DNA from: Cervus elaphus
Taxonomy: Eukaryota; Chordata; Mammalia; Artiodactyla; Cervidae
Assembly (NCBI RefSeq): GCF_910594005.1
Contig: NC_057847.1
Location: 27,317,001 to 27,381,000 of the forward strand
DNA: 64,000 nt
Reading direction: 5' to 3'
Shown one piece after another: positions 24,420 through 36,579 of this stretch (positions within the stretch are counted from its first letter, which is position 1; each line of letters starts with the position of its first letter). Both the position numbers and the translations under genes were made by a program. The notes under the pieces are model-generated. The model did no database searches. It was not told where the DNA came from and saw nothing but the letters and a program-made list of their open reading frames with translations.

Positions 24420-25192
24420 AGGGAAGCAAGTGATTTTTAGACTTGTTACATAATATTCTCTTAAATGTCTGTTTTCAACAAAAATTATATACATATCACA
24501 GGGGTGAAAAAGGAATCAATAGAGACTAAACTTGAGGAAACTCAAATTTTCTAAACAAAAACTTTGAATCAGCTATTTTAAATATGTTCACAGATTTAAA
24601 AGAAATTAAATTAAAGAATTATGAGGATGATGCTTCACCAAATAAATAATAGCATAAAAATATAGAAATTATATGAGAGAATGTAATAGAAATTCTGGAG
24701 TTGAGAAATGCCATTATAACAACTGAAAAAAAATCACTAGGAGGGCTCAACAGCAGATTTAAACACATGGAAGGTAGACTCATAAATAGTGAAACAGCTC
24801 AAGTGAAATCCAGTCTGAAAAACAAAGAAAAAAAAGAAAGAAACTGAACAAAGTATAAAAGACCTGTGGGATGGGACTCCATCAAATGTACAGACATGCA
24901 CATATTGAGAATTCCAGGAGCAAAAAGAGAAAAGAACAAAAATAATATTTGAAGAAATGATAAGTGAAACTTCCTAATTCTGATGAAAAAGATGAAGCTC
25001 TTCAAACTCCAAGCACAACAAACTCAATGAGACAGATCAACACCTGGACAGATTACAATCAAACTGTCAAAAGCCAAGAAGAAAGAATCTTAAAAGCACA
25101 AGAAAAGCGACTCTCACATACAAAAGATCCAAATAAGAGTAATAGCTGGTTTCTGATCAGAAACCAGGAAGACTAAAAGGCAGCAGGATTAA
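24420..25192 (+). mobile_element. Old L1, segment 1 (5' region/ORF1)
   Basis: Decayed L1M-type text: 'attgagaattccaggagc', 'aatatttgaagaaatgataa', 'attacaatcaaactgtcaaa' and 'gatcagaaaccagg'. It breaks at 25192 and resumes at 26036 after an inverted BovB. Confidence 0.75.
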
Positions 25193-26035
25193 CACTGTTG
25201 CTGTTGTCAGTCACTAAGTCACGTCCAACTCTTTGTGACCCTATGGACTGCAGCATGTGAGGCTTCCTTGTCCTCCACCATCTCCCAGAATTTGCTCAAA
25301 CTCATGTCCATTGAGTCAGTGATATCATCCAATCATCTCATCCTCTGTTGCCCCCTTCTCCTCCCGTCCTCAATCTTTCCCAGCATGAGGGTCTTTAACA
25401 ATGAGTCATTTCTTTGCATCGGGTGGCCAAAGTATGGGAGCTTTGATTCAGCATCAGTCCTTCCAGTGAATATTCAGGGTTGATTTTCTTTAGGATTAAC
25501 TGGTTTGATCTCCCTACTTTTCAAGGGACTCTCAACAGTCTTCTCTGGCACCACAATTCAAAAGCATCAATCCTTCAGCACTCAGCCTTCTTTATGATCT
25601 AACTCTCACATCCGTAATGACTACTCAAAAAACCATAGCTTTGACTATATAGAACTTTGTTGGCCAAGTGATGTCTCTGCTTTTTAATATGCGGTTTAGA
25701 TTTGTCATAGTCCTTCTTCCAAGGAGCAAGTGTCTTTTAATTTCATGGCTGCACTCACTGTCTGCAGTGATTTTGAGCATTACTTTACTAGCGTGTGAGA
25801 TGAGTGCAATTGTGCGGTAGTTTGAGCATTCTTTGGCATTGCCTTTCTTTGGGATTGGAATGAAAATGGACCTTTTCCAGTCCTGTGGCCACTGCTGAGT
25901 TTCCCAAATTTGCTGGCATATTGAGTGCGGCACTTTAACAGCACCACCTTTCAGGATTTGAAATAGCTCAGCTGGAATTCCATCACCTCCACTAACTTTG
26001 TTCGTAGTGATGCCTCCTTCAAGATGGTGGAGTAG
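25193..26035 (-). mobile_element. BovB fragment, inverted, with internal deletion
   Basis: The plus strand starts with the complement of the BovB 3' end ('tttgtgaccctatggactgc', 'tgagtcagtg') and ends in RT-region text 'actttgttcgtagtgatgcc'. At about 25772 the sequence jumps from 'ctgcagtgattttg' to 'agcattactttactagcgtg', skipping the segment that holds the YADD to AGFRKG region in other copies. Confidence 0.9.
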
Positions 26036-27785
26036 AAGGATTAACATATTCAAAGAAATGAATATAGAAAGCTAAAGCCTATCAAACAAAAATTCCATAG
26101 CCAGTAAAATTATCCTTCAAAAATGAAGGATAAATTGAGACATTCTCAGATAAGCAAAAACTGAAAGTTCATCACTGGTAGAACTCTCCCATCAAGAAAT
26201 GCTAAAGGGAGTCCTTCAGCCTAAAATGAAAGAATACTACACAGTAAATCAAATCCACATGAATAAATAAAGAGCACCAGGAAAGGTAACCACATAGATA
26301 AATATAAAGAATAGTTTAAGTGTATTTTTTGTTAACTTTTTTCTCCAGTATTAATTAAAAGGTAAATTCTATAGGGCAATAATTATAAACCTGCGTAGAT
26401 GAGCATACAATGTATAATGACATATGTTATATGACGATAACAACCCAATGATGGGGAGGGTGAGGAAACAGACCTATCTAGGATCAAAGTTTGTGTATAC
26501 TATTGAAATTAAGTTAGTATATAATCTGAACTAAACTGTTATAAATTAACATGTTAATTATAATCTCAGGACAACTACTAAGAAAATAACTCAAATATAA
26601 TTAAAAACCAAGAGGAAATTAAAATGATATACTAGGAAATATTATTCTAACCAAAAAGAGTAGCAGTAATGGTGAAATAAAGGACCAAAAAAGACATGAG
26701 ATATATCAACAAAAAAGGACAAAATGGCAAAATGTAAATTCTAGATTAATAATTATGTTAAATGTATGTTACTTGAACATTTAAAAGGAGGACACTGGCA
26801 AGATGGATTAAAAGGTGATGAAACCATATGATGTTTATAAGAGACACACTTTAGATTCAATGACACAAAAAAGGTTCAAAGGAAAAATATGGAAAAATAG
26901 ACACCATGAAACCAGAAATCAAATGAGAGTTGAGATGGTTATCAGACAGAATATACCTGAAGAGAAAAATTGTTGATAAAAATAAGGAAAGACATTTTAC
27001 AAGGATAAGAGATCAATACATCAAGAAAACATAAAATTATAAACATGCATACACTTAACAACTGAGCTCCAAAATATGCAAAGCAAAAATTGACAGAATT
27101 ACAGGGAGAAGTAGACAATTCAACACTAATAGTTGGAAATGTCAATACCCCACTTTAAATTATGGGTGTGCCAAATAGAAGATAAACAAGGAAACAGAAG
27201 ATCTGAATAACAGTAAACAAACTAGGCCTAATAGCTATGTACGGAACACTCCATCCAACAAAAACAAAATACACATTTTTCTCAAGTACACATAGAACAT
27301 TCTCCAGGATAAACCATATCTTAAGTCACAAAATAAGTCTTAATAAATGTAAAAGGACTGAATTCATACAAACTATATTTCTGCACAATGAAATGAAACT
27401 GGAAATCAATAACAAAACAAAATGTGGAGCACTGGCACATCATGTGGAAATTAAACACACACTCCTAAACAATCAATGAGTTCATCAAGAAGAAATCACA
27501 AGGAAATCATAAAATACTTTGAGATGAATAAAAACAAAAGCACAACATAAAAAATTTATGGGATAGAGAAAACACAGTGCTAAGGGAATTTATAGCTGTA
27601 AAATGACTCAAATCATCAACTTAAATTTCCAACTTAAGATACTAAAAAAGAACAAACTACAAAGCAGACAAAAAAATAATAAAGGTAAAATTAATGATAT
27701 TAAGAAGAGAAAAACAACAGAGAAAAATTCAATGAAACCAAAGGGGGCTTTTTGAAAACATTAACAAAATTGACAAAATTTTAGT
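26036..27785 (+). mobile_element. Old L1, segment 2 (ORF1 end to ORF2 endonuclease region)
   Basis: Continues segment 1 ('aaaattccatagccagtaaa', 'ctcccatcaagaaatgctaa'). ORF2 text follows, including 'aataagagacacactttaga'-like blocks near 26840 and 'gaaatgaaactggaaatcaa' near 27400. Many stops. Confidence 0.75.
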
Positions 27786-28008
27786 TCAGCTAATCAAAAG
27801 TAAGGGTGTGTATGTGTGTATATGAATCTGTGTGACCTCATGGACTATAGGTCCACCAGGTTCCTCTGTCCATGGAATTCTCCAGGCAAGAATACTGGAG
27901 TGGGTTGCCATGCCCTTCTCCAGGGGATCTTCCTGACCTAGGGAGCAAACCTGGGTCTCCTGCATTGCAGGCAGATTCTTTACCATCTGAGCCACCAAAG
28001 AAGCCCCC
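27786..28008 (-). mobile_element. Bov-tA SINE, inverted
   Basis: Carries 'ccatggaattctccaggcaa', 'ctggagtgggttgccatgcc', 'cctgcattgcaggcagattc' and 'tgagccaccaaagaagcc'. It abuts BovB sequence at 28010. Confidence 0.9.
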
Positions 28009-28009
28009 C

Positions 28010-29655
28010 CTGCTAGTACGGTTATGCTCAAAATCCACCAAGCTAGGCTGCGGCGTTACATGAAACGAGCACTTCCAGATGTTCAAGCTGGGTTTAGAAA
28101 AGGCAGAGGAACCAGAGATCAAACATTCACTGGATTATAGAACAAGCAAGGGAATTCCAGAAAAACATCTGCCTATGTTTCATCGACTGTGCTAAAGCCT
28201 TTGACTGTGTGGATCATAACGAACTGTGGAAAACTTTTAAAGAGATGAGAATACCAGACCACTTTACCTGTCTCTTGAGAAACCTGTATACAGGTCAAGA
28301 AGTCTAAGTTAGAACCAGACATGGGACAACTGACTGATTCAGGATTGAGAAAGGAGTATCACAAAGGTCTTGTCACCCTGTTTGCTTAACTTATACACAG
28401 AGCATATTATGTGAAATGCTGGGCTGGATGAGTTACAAGCTGGAATCAAGATTGCCAAGAGAAATATCAACAACCTCAGATATGCAGATGATACCACTTA
28501 ATGGCAGAAAGCGAAGAGGAACTAAAGAGTCTCTAGATGAGGGTGAAGGAGGAGAGTGAAAAATCCAGCTTAAAACTCAATACTAAAAAAAATCTAAGAC
28601 CATGGCCTCCCTCAAAAGATCCCATGCATGTGACTTTGGTGTTGGAGAAGACTCTTGAGAGTCCCTTGGACTGCAAGGAGATCCAACCAGTCCACCCTAA
28701 AGGAAATCAGTCCTGAATATTCACTGGAAGGACTGATGTTGAAGCTGAAACTCCAATACTTTGGTCACCTGATGAGAAGAGCTGACTCATTTGAAAAGAT
28801 CCTGATGCTGGGAAAGATTGAAGGTGGGAGAAGAAGGGGACAACAGAGGATGAGATGGTTGGGTAGGTAGCATCACCAACTCAATGGGCCTGAGTTTGAG
28901 TAAACTCCAGGAGTTGGTGATGGACAGAGAGGCATCGCGTGCTGCAGTCTGTGGGGTTGCAAAGAGTCAGACACGACTGAGCGACTGAACTAAACTGAAG
29001 ATCATGGCATCTGGTCCCATCACTTCATGGCAAATAGAAGGGGAAAAGGTGGAAGCAGAGACTGATTTCCTCTTTCTTGGGCTCTAAATTCACTGTGGAT
29101 GGTGACTGTAGCCATGAAATTAGAAGATGATTCCTTCCAAACAGGAAAGCTATGAGAAACCTAGACAGTGTGTTAAAAAGCAAAGATATCTCTTTGCTGA
29201 CAAAGGTCCGTAGAGTCAAGGCTATGTTCTTTCCAGCAGTCAGGTATGGATGTGAGAGCTGGAAAATAAAGAAGGTAAAGTGCTGATTAATTGATGCTTT
29301 TGAATTGTGGTGCTGGAGAAGACTCTTGAGAGTCCCTTGGAAAGCATGGAGATCAAACCAGTCAATCTTAAAGGAAATCAACTCTGAATATTCATTGGAA
29401 GGGCTGATGCTGAAGCTCCAATTCTTTGGCCACCTGATGTGAACAGCTGACTCGGAAAAGATCCTGATGCTGGAAAAGATTGAAGGCAGGAGGAGAAGAG
29501 GGTAACAGAGGATGAAATGGTTGGATGGCATCACTGACTCAGTGGGCATGAACTTGGGCATACTCCAGGAGATGATGAGGGACAGGGAAGCCTGGTGTGC
29601 TGCAGTCCATGGGGAAATGAAGAGTTGAACATGACTTGGTGACTGAACAACAACA
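28010..29655 (+). mobile_element. BovB fragment with a second BovB inserted in it
   Basis: 28010-28610 is RT sequence (AGFRKGRGTRDQ-type text near 28087, intact 'agatatgcagatgat' YADD region near 28476). At 28610 it is broken by a BovB 3' end (about 28632-28998). It resumes at 29003 with 'atcatggcatctggtcccat', exactly where it stopped, and runs to its own 3' end near 29655. Confidence 0.85.
28632..28998 (+). mobile_element. 5'-truncated BovB nested inside BovB
   Basis: Runs from 'gtgttggagaagactcttga' to 'gactgaactaaactga'. The host BovB text AAGACCATGGC (near 28595) and AAGATCATGGC (near 29001) looks like an 11-bp target duplication with one change. Confidence 0.7.
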
Positions 29656-30240
29656 ACTACCAAAATTACAGAAAATAAAAGGGATTATGATGGAAAACCA
29701 TCAACAACTGTATACCAATAAATAAGAAAACCCAGGTGAAATGGACAAATTCTTAGACAAACTACAGAAAGTAACTCAGAAAGAAACAGAATAGCTGAAT
29801 AGATGTATATCTAATGAAGAGACTGAATTGATAATCAAAACTCTTCTCACAAAGAAAAGAAAAGGCCCAAATGGCTTCACTGGTGGATTCTACCAAACAT
29901 TTAAAGAATCAATACAAATCCTTCAAAACCTTCTAAAATACAGACAAGGAGGGAGCACTTCTCAACTTATTCAAGAAGGCCAGTTTTACCTGTTATCAAA
30001 AGCAGGCAAAGATATCACAAGAAACTACATACTGATAAATATCCCTTATGAATATCAGTGCAAAAATCCTCAAAAAAATGTAAAAAGTGAGGCCTAGCCC
30101 CAAAAGGCATGGTTGGTTCAACACATAAAAATCAATCATTCTAATACACCAACTGGTAGACTTCAGAACAAACACCACATAATCATCTCAATCTACCCAG
30201 AGAAGGCATCTGATAAAATCCAACATCCTCTCATGATACT
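29656..30240 (+). mobile_element. Old L1, segment 3 (start of ORF2 RT domain)
   Basis: Reads GPNGFTGGFYQTFKE in the frame at 29828, matching the L1 ORF2 block before the RT core, followed by 'tatcacaagaaactacatac'. Broken by Bov-tA at 30243. Confidence 0.8.
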
Positions 30241-30242
30241 GC

Positions 30243-30458
30243 TGTAGTTGTTGTTTAGTCACTAAGTCCTGCCTGACTCTTTTGTGACCCCATGGATGGT
30301 AGCCCACCAGGTTCCTCTGTCCATGGTATTTCCCAGTGAGAATACTGGAGTGGGTTGCCATTTCCTATCCATGAGATCTTCCTAGCCCATAGATCAAACT
30401 CATGTCTCTTGCACTGGCAGGCGGATTCTTCACCATTGAGTCAGGAAAGCCAGTTTCA
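30243..30458 (-). mobile_element. Bov-tA SINE, inverted
   Basis: Carries 'tgttgtttagtcactaagtc', 'ggagtgggttgccatttcct' and 'tgcactggcaggcggattct'. Inserted into the old L1. Confidence 0.88.
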
Positions 30459-30606
30459 TGATATATACTTAACAAACTAGGAATGAAGGTAAGCTTTCTC
30501 AACCTGATGAACAGTATTTATGAAAAACCCACAGCTGATATCACACTTAATGATGAAAGACTGAAAGCTTTCACTTTTAAAGAAGAAAACGTAACTTGTA
30601 TATATG
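30459..30606 (+). mobile_element. Old L1, segment 4 (RT domain)
   Basis: A short L1 ORF2 piece (YEKPTADITLNDERLKAF) between two Bov-tA insertions. The same RT block is seen in the inverted L1 at 58170-58376. Confidence 0.8.
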
Positions 30607-30832
30607 TTCTGTGTGTTCAGTCGTTCAGTTGTGTCCAACTCTTGGCGACCTCATGGACTGTAGCCATCCAGGCTCCTCTGTCCATGGAATTTTCCAGGCA
30701 AGAATACTGGAGCAGGTTGCCATTTCCTCCTCCAGGGGATCCTCCCTACCCAGGGATCAAATGGGAGTCTCTTAGTCTCCTGCACTGGCAGGCAAGTTCT
30801 TTGTACTAGCGCCACCTGGAAAGCCCTAGTTG
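30607..30832 (-). mobile_element. Bov-tA SINE, inverted
   Basis: Carries 'tcagtcgttcagttgtgtcc', 'catggaattttccaggcaag', 'gagcaggttgccatttcctc' and a tRNA end 'gccacctggaaagccc'. Confidence 0.9.
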
Positions 30833-30840
30833 TATGCATC

Positions 30841-31600
30841 AGTTCAGTTCAGTCGCTCAGTTGTGTCCAACTCTTTGTGACCCAATGGACTGCAACACAC
30901 CAGGCTTTCCCGTCCATCACCAATTCCCGGAGTTTACTCAAACTCATGTCCATTAAGTCGGTGATGCCATCCAACCATCTCATCCTCTGTCATTCTCCTC
31001 TCCTCCCGCCTTCAATCTTTTCTAGCATCAGGTTCTTTTCCAATGAGTCAGTTATTTGCATCAGGTGGCCAAAGTGTTGGAGCTTCAGCTTCAGCATCAG
31101 TCCTTCCAATGAATATTCAGGACTGATTTCCTTTAGGATGGACTGGTTGGGTCTCCTTGCTGTCCAAGGGACTCTCAAGAGTCTTCTCCAACAGTTCAAA
31201 AGCATCAATTATTCAGTGTTCAGCTTTCTTTATGGTCCAACTCTCACATTCATACATGACTACTGGAAAAACCATAGCTTTGACTAGACGGACCTTTGTT
31301 GGCAAAGTAATGTCTCTGCTTTTCAATATGCTGTCTAGGTTAGTCATAGCTTTTCTTTCAAGGAGCAAGTGTCTTAATTTCATGGTTGCAGTCACCATCT
31401 GCAGTGATTTTGGAGCCAAAAAAAATAGTCTCTCACTGTTTCCATTGTTTCCCCATCTATTTGCCTTGAAGTGATGGGACCAGATGCCCATGATCCTGGT
31501 TTTCTGAACGTTGAGTTTTAAGCCAACTTTTTCACTCTCCTCTTTCACTTTATCAAGAGGTTCTTTAGTTATTCTTCATTTTCTGCTATAAGGGTGGTGT
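30841..31600 (-). mobile_element. BovB fragment, inverted
   Basis: Starts 'ttcagttcagtcgctcagtt' and ends in 'ttctgctataagggtggtgt', the complement of the region just after the YADD motif. It is less damaged than the copy at 25.2 kb and keeps the segment deleted there. Confidence 0.92.
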
Positions 31601-31780
31601 CTAAAATGTGCCCAAAGCCAGGAAATAAATAAGTAGTTGAGAGCGTTATTAAGTCCAGATCAAATCTTAATGAATTCAGTTGAATAAGTAAATAAATGTT
31701 TGTTCTTAATGGCATAATAAAAAAATAGCTCATTATATCAAAGAGTTGGACATGATTTAGTGACTGAACAACAAAAATAA
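31601..31780. other. Short unassigned piece ending in a BovB/Bov-tA 3' tail
   Basis: 31601-31738 is AT-rich and not recognised. 31739-31778 reads 'aaagagttggacatgattta' and 'gtgactgaacaacaa', the forward 3' end of a BovB or Bov-tA. Confidence 0.5.
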
Positions 31781-33625
31781 ACATGGAAGAAAGAAAAAAA
31801 AGACTAAAAGTTCTCCTAAGACCAACAAAAGAAAAGGATACCAGTTCTATTCAGCATCGCACTGGAGGTTCTAGCCACACCAATTAGGCAAGGAAAAAAA
31901 AAATCAGATTGGAAAGGAAGAAGTAAAATTATCTCCATTTGCAGATGACATGGTCTTATGTAGAGAAAATCCTAAGGCATTCACAAAAAATATTATAAGA
32001 ACTTATGAATGACTTTGGCTAGGTTGCAAGATACAAGATCAATACACAAAAATCAATTATATGCCTATATACTGGCAATATATAATCCAAAAATTAAGAA
32101 AACAATTCCACTTAAAAAGCCCCCAAAAGAATGAAATATCTGAGAATAAACTTAATAGACGAAGTATAAGACTTGTGCACTGAAAATCAGAAAACATTGT
32201 TGAAAAAGGAGATTTAAATAAGTGGAAAGACATCCTGTTGTTCACAAACTGGAAGACTTACTTGATTTAAACACTGAACTTGATCCCCATAAAAACTCAA
32301 GCTAACGTTTTTTTGCAAAATCTGAAACACTGATACTAAAATTCTAATGAAAATGCGTGGAACCCACAATAGTCAAAAAACGTTGAAAGAGAACAACAAA
32401 GTTTGAGGAATCACATTTGCCAATTTCAAAATTTACAACCAAGAAATAATAATCAAAATGTTCCTAAGGAGAGATATGCAGACCAATGGGATAGAATTGA
32501 AAATCAAGAAATAAACCTATATATTTACAAGCAATTGAATTTTGACAATGATGACAAGAAAATTAGAATGAGAAAAAGTAGCCTTTTTACAAATGGTACT
32601 GGGACAACCAGATTATCTACAGGCAAAAGAATGAAACTGGAGTCCCTACTTCAAATCATCTACAAAAATTAACTCAAAATGGATCAAAGACCTAAATGTA
32701 AGAACTAAAACTTTAAAACTCTTAGAAACAAAGAAAGGCATATATTATTGTGACTTTTGAATTAGGCAATGGCCTCCTACATGTGACACTAAAAGCACAA
32801 GCAATAAACGAAAAAAACAGAATAATTAAAATTCTTCAAGATTAAAACCTTTGTGTTTCAAAGAACACTCAAGAAAGTGAAAAGGTAAGCCATGGAATGG
32901 GAGAACACTGGCAAATCATATATCTCATCAGGGACTAGTATCAACAATAGAAAATAAACAAATGGAGAAAACTCTTACAATTCAACAATAAAAAGGCAAC
33001 CTACTTAAAAACTGAGCAAAGGATCTTAATTGACACTTCTTTAAAAAAAAATACCATGAGATATTAGAATCAGAATGGCTATAATCTAATAGGATGGCTA
33101 CAATCAAAAAGACTGACAATAACAAATGTTGGTAAGGATGTAGAAAAATTGCTACCTTCATTCATTACTGATGGAAATGTGAATTGGTACAGTCACTTTT
33201 AAAATGAGTTTGGTATTCCTCAGAAGTTAAACAGAGTTACCTATAAACAATTCAGCTTTTAGGTATATACATAAGAGATCCGAAAACCAATGTTCACTTG
33301 TACACAAATGGCAGCATTATTTATAATAACAAAAAAATGAATGAATACATGCTATAACATTATATTGAGGAAAGAAGTCAGTCACAAAAGACTACATATT
33401 GTATGACTGAATTTTTATGAAGTGTCCAAAACAGGGAAGTCCGTACACAGGAAATGGATTAGTGGTTGCCAAAGGGTGGGGAGAGGGAGAAATGAGAAGT
33501 GACTATTAATGAGCACTGGTTTTTTCTTGGGAGTGAGGAAAATGTTCTGAAATTAAACAGTGGTATGGTTATACAACTTTGTGAACACACCAAAACCCAC
33601 CGAATTGTGTATTTTAAAAAAAAAG
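31781..33625 (+). mobile_element. Old L1, segment 5 (RT core to 3' UTR)
   Basis: The RT box FADDMV is readable at 31938-31953 ('tttgcagatgacatggtc'). Further on, 'gggaagtccgtacacaggaa', 'ggttgccaaagggtggggag' and 'ttctgaaattaaacagtggt' mark an L1M-type 3' UTR ending in an A run near 33625. Confidence 0.8.
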
Positions 33626-34047
33626 AACACTAGATATCTTCAAAATCCCTGAAAGATGATTATTTCTAGTCTGGAATTCCATGTATGAACTTAAATACTG
33701 GGAAAATGGCAACTGAGGCTAGGTAACTGAGAGGGGAGATGCTCTAAGAGAGCTAACTCCTCAGCTACCATAACCAAAAGCCAATTTTTGCTGTTTAAAA
33801 AATTTTAATTTCATAAACAGCAATATTAGAAAATGTCTTTCAACTATAGCAATACTAAGAGAAATAACAAAAAGACTGTCTCTGAGTGGTGACCTACAAG
33901 TGGCAAGGAACTGACATATTTCATTTTCATCTCTCTGCATTTATTAATTCAATACAAAATTTAAAATGATTATTTAAAAAAGAGAAACATCATCATACTC
34001 TAAGAAACTGAGCTATCTAAGAAAAATGTAGTAGAAAAGGCCTGGGA
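33626..34047. other. Intron 8 segment without clear features
   Basis: Nothing recognised beyond AT-rich unique sequence. Confidence 0.4.
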
Positions 34048-34156
34048 CTAGGGTCACTGAACATGAATTTGAGCAAACTCAGGGAGATAATGGAGGACAA
34101 AGGCGCCTGGCACACAGGAGTCCATGACATCACAAAGAGTTGGACACAGGGGTCCA
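34048..34156 (+). mobile_element. Short BovB 3' end
   Basis: About 105 bp: 'catgaatttgagcaaactca', 'gagataatggaggacaaagg' and 'tcacaaagagttggacac'. It is followed by a perfect 19-bp tandem duplication. Confidence 0.85.
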
Positions 34157-34194
34157 ACTTATCAGGGGTCACAGGACTTATCAGGGGTCACAGG
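34157..34194. repeat. Two perfect 19-bp tandem units
   Basis: ACTTATCAGGGGTCACAGG occurs at 34157-34175 and 34176-34194 with no gap, right after the BovB 3' end. Confidence 0.95.
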
Positions 34195-34684
34195 ACTGAC
34201 ATCTTGTCCTGTGTCATTTATTCGCGATCTAATAATGAGCTAATCACTGTGTCTAGTTTCTGTAAAATTGAGAATAAAATTACCTTTGCCCCTTACTGAG
34301 GAGCTGTTAGGAAAATCAAATGAAACACTTAAAAGCAGATTTAAAAGCATTGTTTAAAAAGGAGAAATTATGTACTATCTACGTAATACTATAAATACCC
34401 AAATATTTTAGATTTCACTTATCAAAGTAGATATCAAACTGGACAGATATCAATATGCAAAACTGTCTATCTCCAGGGTTTACTTTAACCTGAATCACCT
34501 GGATGAAGTGTCAGAACAGAAACAGACTCAAAGGGAAATTTCAAAACCTGCCAAATAAATGAAACGATGTGCTTATTATCTATTAGGAACAGGATTTCTT
34601 CTTCTGGAAATAAATTACGTCTTCTGGAAAACATGTACATGTCCGTACATTAATTTTTAAAAATTAAAAAAAAACAGCACTTAC

Positions 34685-34783
34685 CTTCACAGTCAAATCC
34701 TCTTTACCCAGTGTGACGTGGACCTGAATAGGCGGATAAACACCTTTGTCAGCATGATGCTCCATCGTTGCTCTCATTGCATT
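34685..34783 (-). CDS. PDK1: PDK1 exon 8 (N-box)
   Basis: A 99-nt exon in phase 0 at both ends, encoding NAMRATMEHHADKGVYPPIQ then VHVTLGKEDLTVK. Asn285 is the metal/ATP-coordinating Asn of the GHKL N-box. The acceptor is TTTCAG and the donor GTAAGT. It is followed by the 20.4 kb intron 8, by far the largest in the gene. Confidence 0.96.
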
Positions 34784-36194
34784 CTGAAATACATAAGGGT
34801 TACGTTAAAAATACAACTTTAAAGAAAGAGAGAAACTAAGTACAATTTTCAAGTAAATATGCACTCCTTGTATTTTTAAAGAATTTAATGAAAACATGCC
34901 TAAGAGTCATAATTCATAACTAAATTTAAAGAACTACTTCTAAAAAATAAGTCAGTTTTAGAGGACTTGGTAGGTAAAAATCCCAACTAAATTCTGCATA
35001 TTTTCTAAAATCAGAACCTCAACATTTTTAGCTAGCTTCATATGAAAGCAGAAAATTCTACCCAAATATTTTTATAATTTGGTAGATAATGGGCAAACCT
35101 TATTTTTGAAAACAGTCTCATCTCTATTTTAAAGAACCATTTTAATTGTCATAAATTGCTTTAAGAAAAAGCAATTTTTTCATTTAGTACTAATAGCAGG
35201 TCTTACTATGATGTAGAAATGAATCTAATTTACTACTAATTGGAAACTAGAATATTTATTTACACAGTAAGACAGTTTTGACCAATTCCTAAAGGATACA
35301 GGGTACACAACGTCAACAGAGCATAAGCACTAAGCAATCACATGACATGTAGCATTGAAGCAGGAACTGCTAAGCTTAGATACAGTTTAAAAGGCAAAAG
35401 ACTGGACTGCACGTGGAGTGTGCAGCCCTGGAACACCAATAGGACAGAGTCCCCCGAGGAAGAGATTCTGTCCTCTCTACCGAAGGCCATTTAAGATCAG
35501 GTTGCAGATGGAAGCCATTATTACCGACATAATATAAAATCTATTACATAATATGGTAATATTTCTTTTACTAAGCATCATAGGGAACAAAATCTTTAGG
35601 TGACTGAAATTTCAAGGAAAAAATTACTTTTAATCCTTTCAGTGCAAACCGTTTATTCATTTAACCACTTTGGTAGAAAGGTTTTTGTAAGATATTAGAT
35701 ACATTCTTGCTGTCTAGAACCAAGAACATTTTTCAATCTTTGCTATTCTAAGACAGTCAGCCAGTTTTTCTATGTTTCAGTGTATTTTTCTTTTTTCATG
35801 ATCAGGCTGAAAGCCACCTCTTCTCTCTTCCACCTGCTCCTGGCTGAAGACATGGTAATCACACTGAGAGACTACAGGCTTGATGTGGGGTAATATTTTC
35901 AGCCACATGGACCCATACTCCTCATCACCCACTTTCCTGTCTACCAGCAACTGTCTTTGGTATGCTGATGAGAAAAAATGTACTCTCAACATTATTAGCA
36001 CAATTGTATTTAGTTTTCAAAATTTGTCATAAAGAGCAAATATAACAGCAGAAGTCACATAAGTCAATGTAAGTGACTTTCTCCAAAAAAATGCATACAA
36101 TAATGCATATGATAGTAGGACTGTGGTCCTTTAGGGGTGGAGAATCATTCTAAACATTTTGCTTTGTAAAAATACAAATAAAATTGTATCAAAC

Positions 36195-36415
36195 ACCCAT
36201 AATGTGCTGCCATTGTATAAGATATTTAGGATGTTATTCTCAATCTTCCTAACAACCTGGATAATAGTATTATCCTCGCTTGACAGAGGAGGAAACTGAG
36301 GCTTGGGGTTGAGGGACTTCCACAAGGTCACACACATTTTAGGTGGCTGAATTGGAATTCAAATCCAGGTCTTTCTGAGTCCCAGGCCTGAGCTTACCAC
36401 TACACTGAGGGCATC
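36195..36415 (+). mobile_element. MIR SINE
   Basis: Carries 'cataatgtgctgccattgt', 'agaggaggaaactgaggctt', 'caaggtcacacacattttag' and 'ggaattcaaatccaggtct'. In PDK1 intron 7. Confidence 0.9.
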
Positions 36416-36579
36416 AGTGTTGATCAACAGCTTATCTCCCTTGATGTGCCATGACGCTGAACACCAATGGCATCTTTTAATGAAACTGAGGAAAACCTGG
36501 TAGACTATTTAAACTTTCAAAGCAGATTCCTAACCTTAGGAAAGGACTGATAAAGGTGATGTAATACTATGTTACAAAC

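Noticed and set aside
29025..29663. 212-codon minus-strand open frame, and similar frames reading SLSITNSRSLLKLMS in many places
   Set aside because: The same peptide recurs at every BovB 3' end read antisense (for example 24.0, 30.9, 40.9 and 52.0 kb); it is not a gene.
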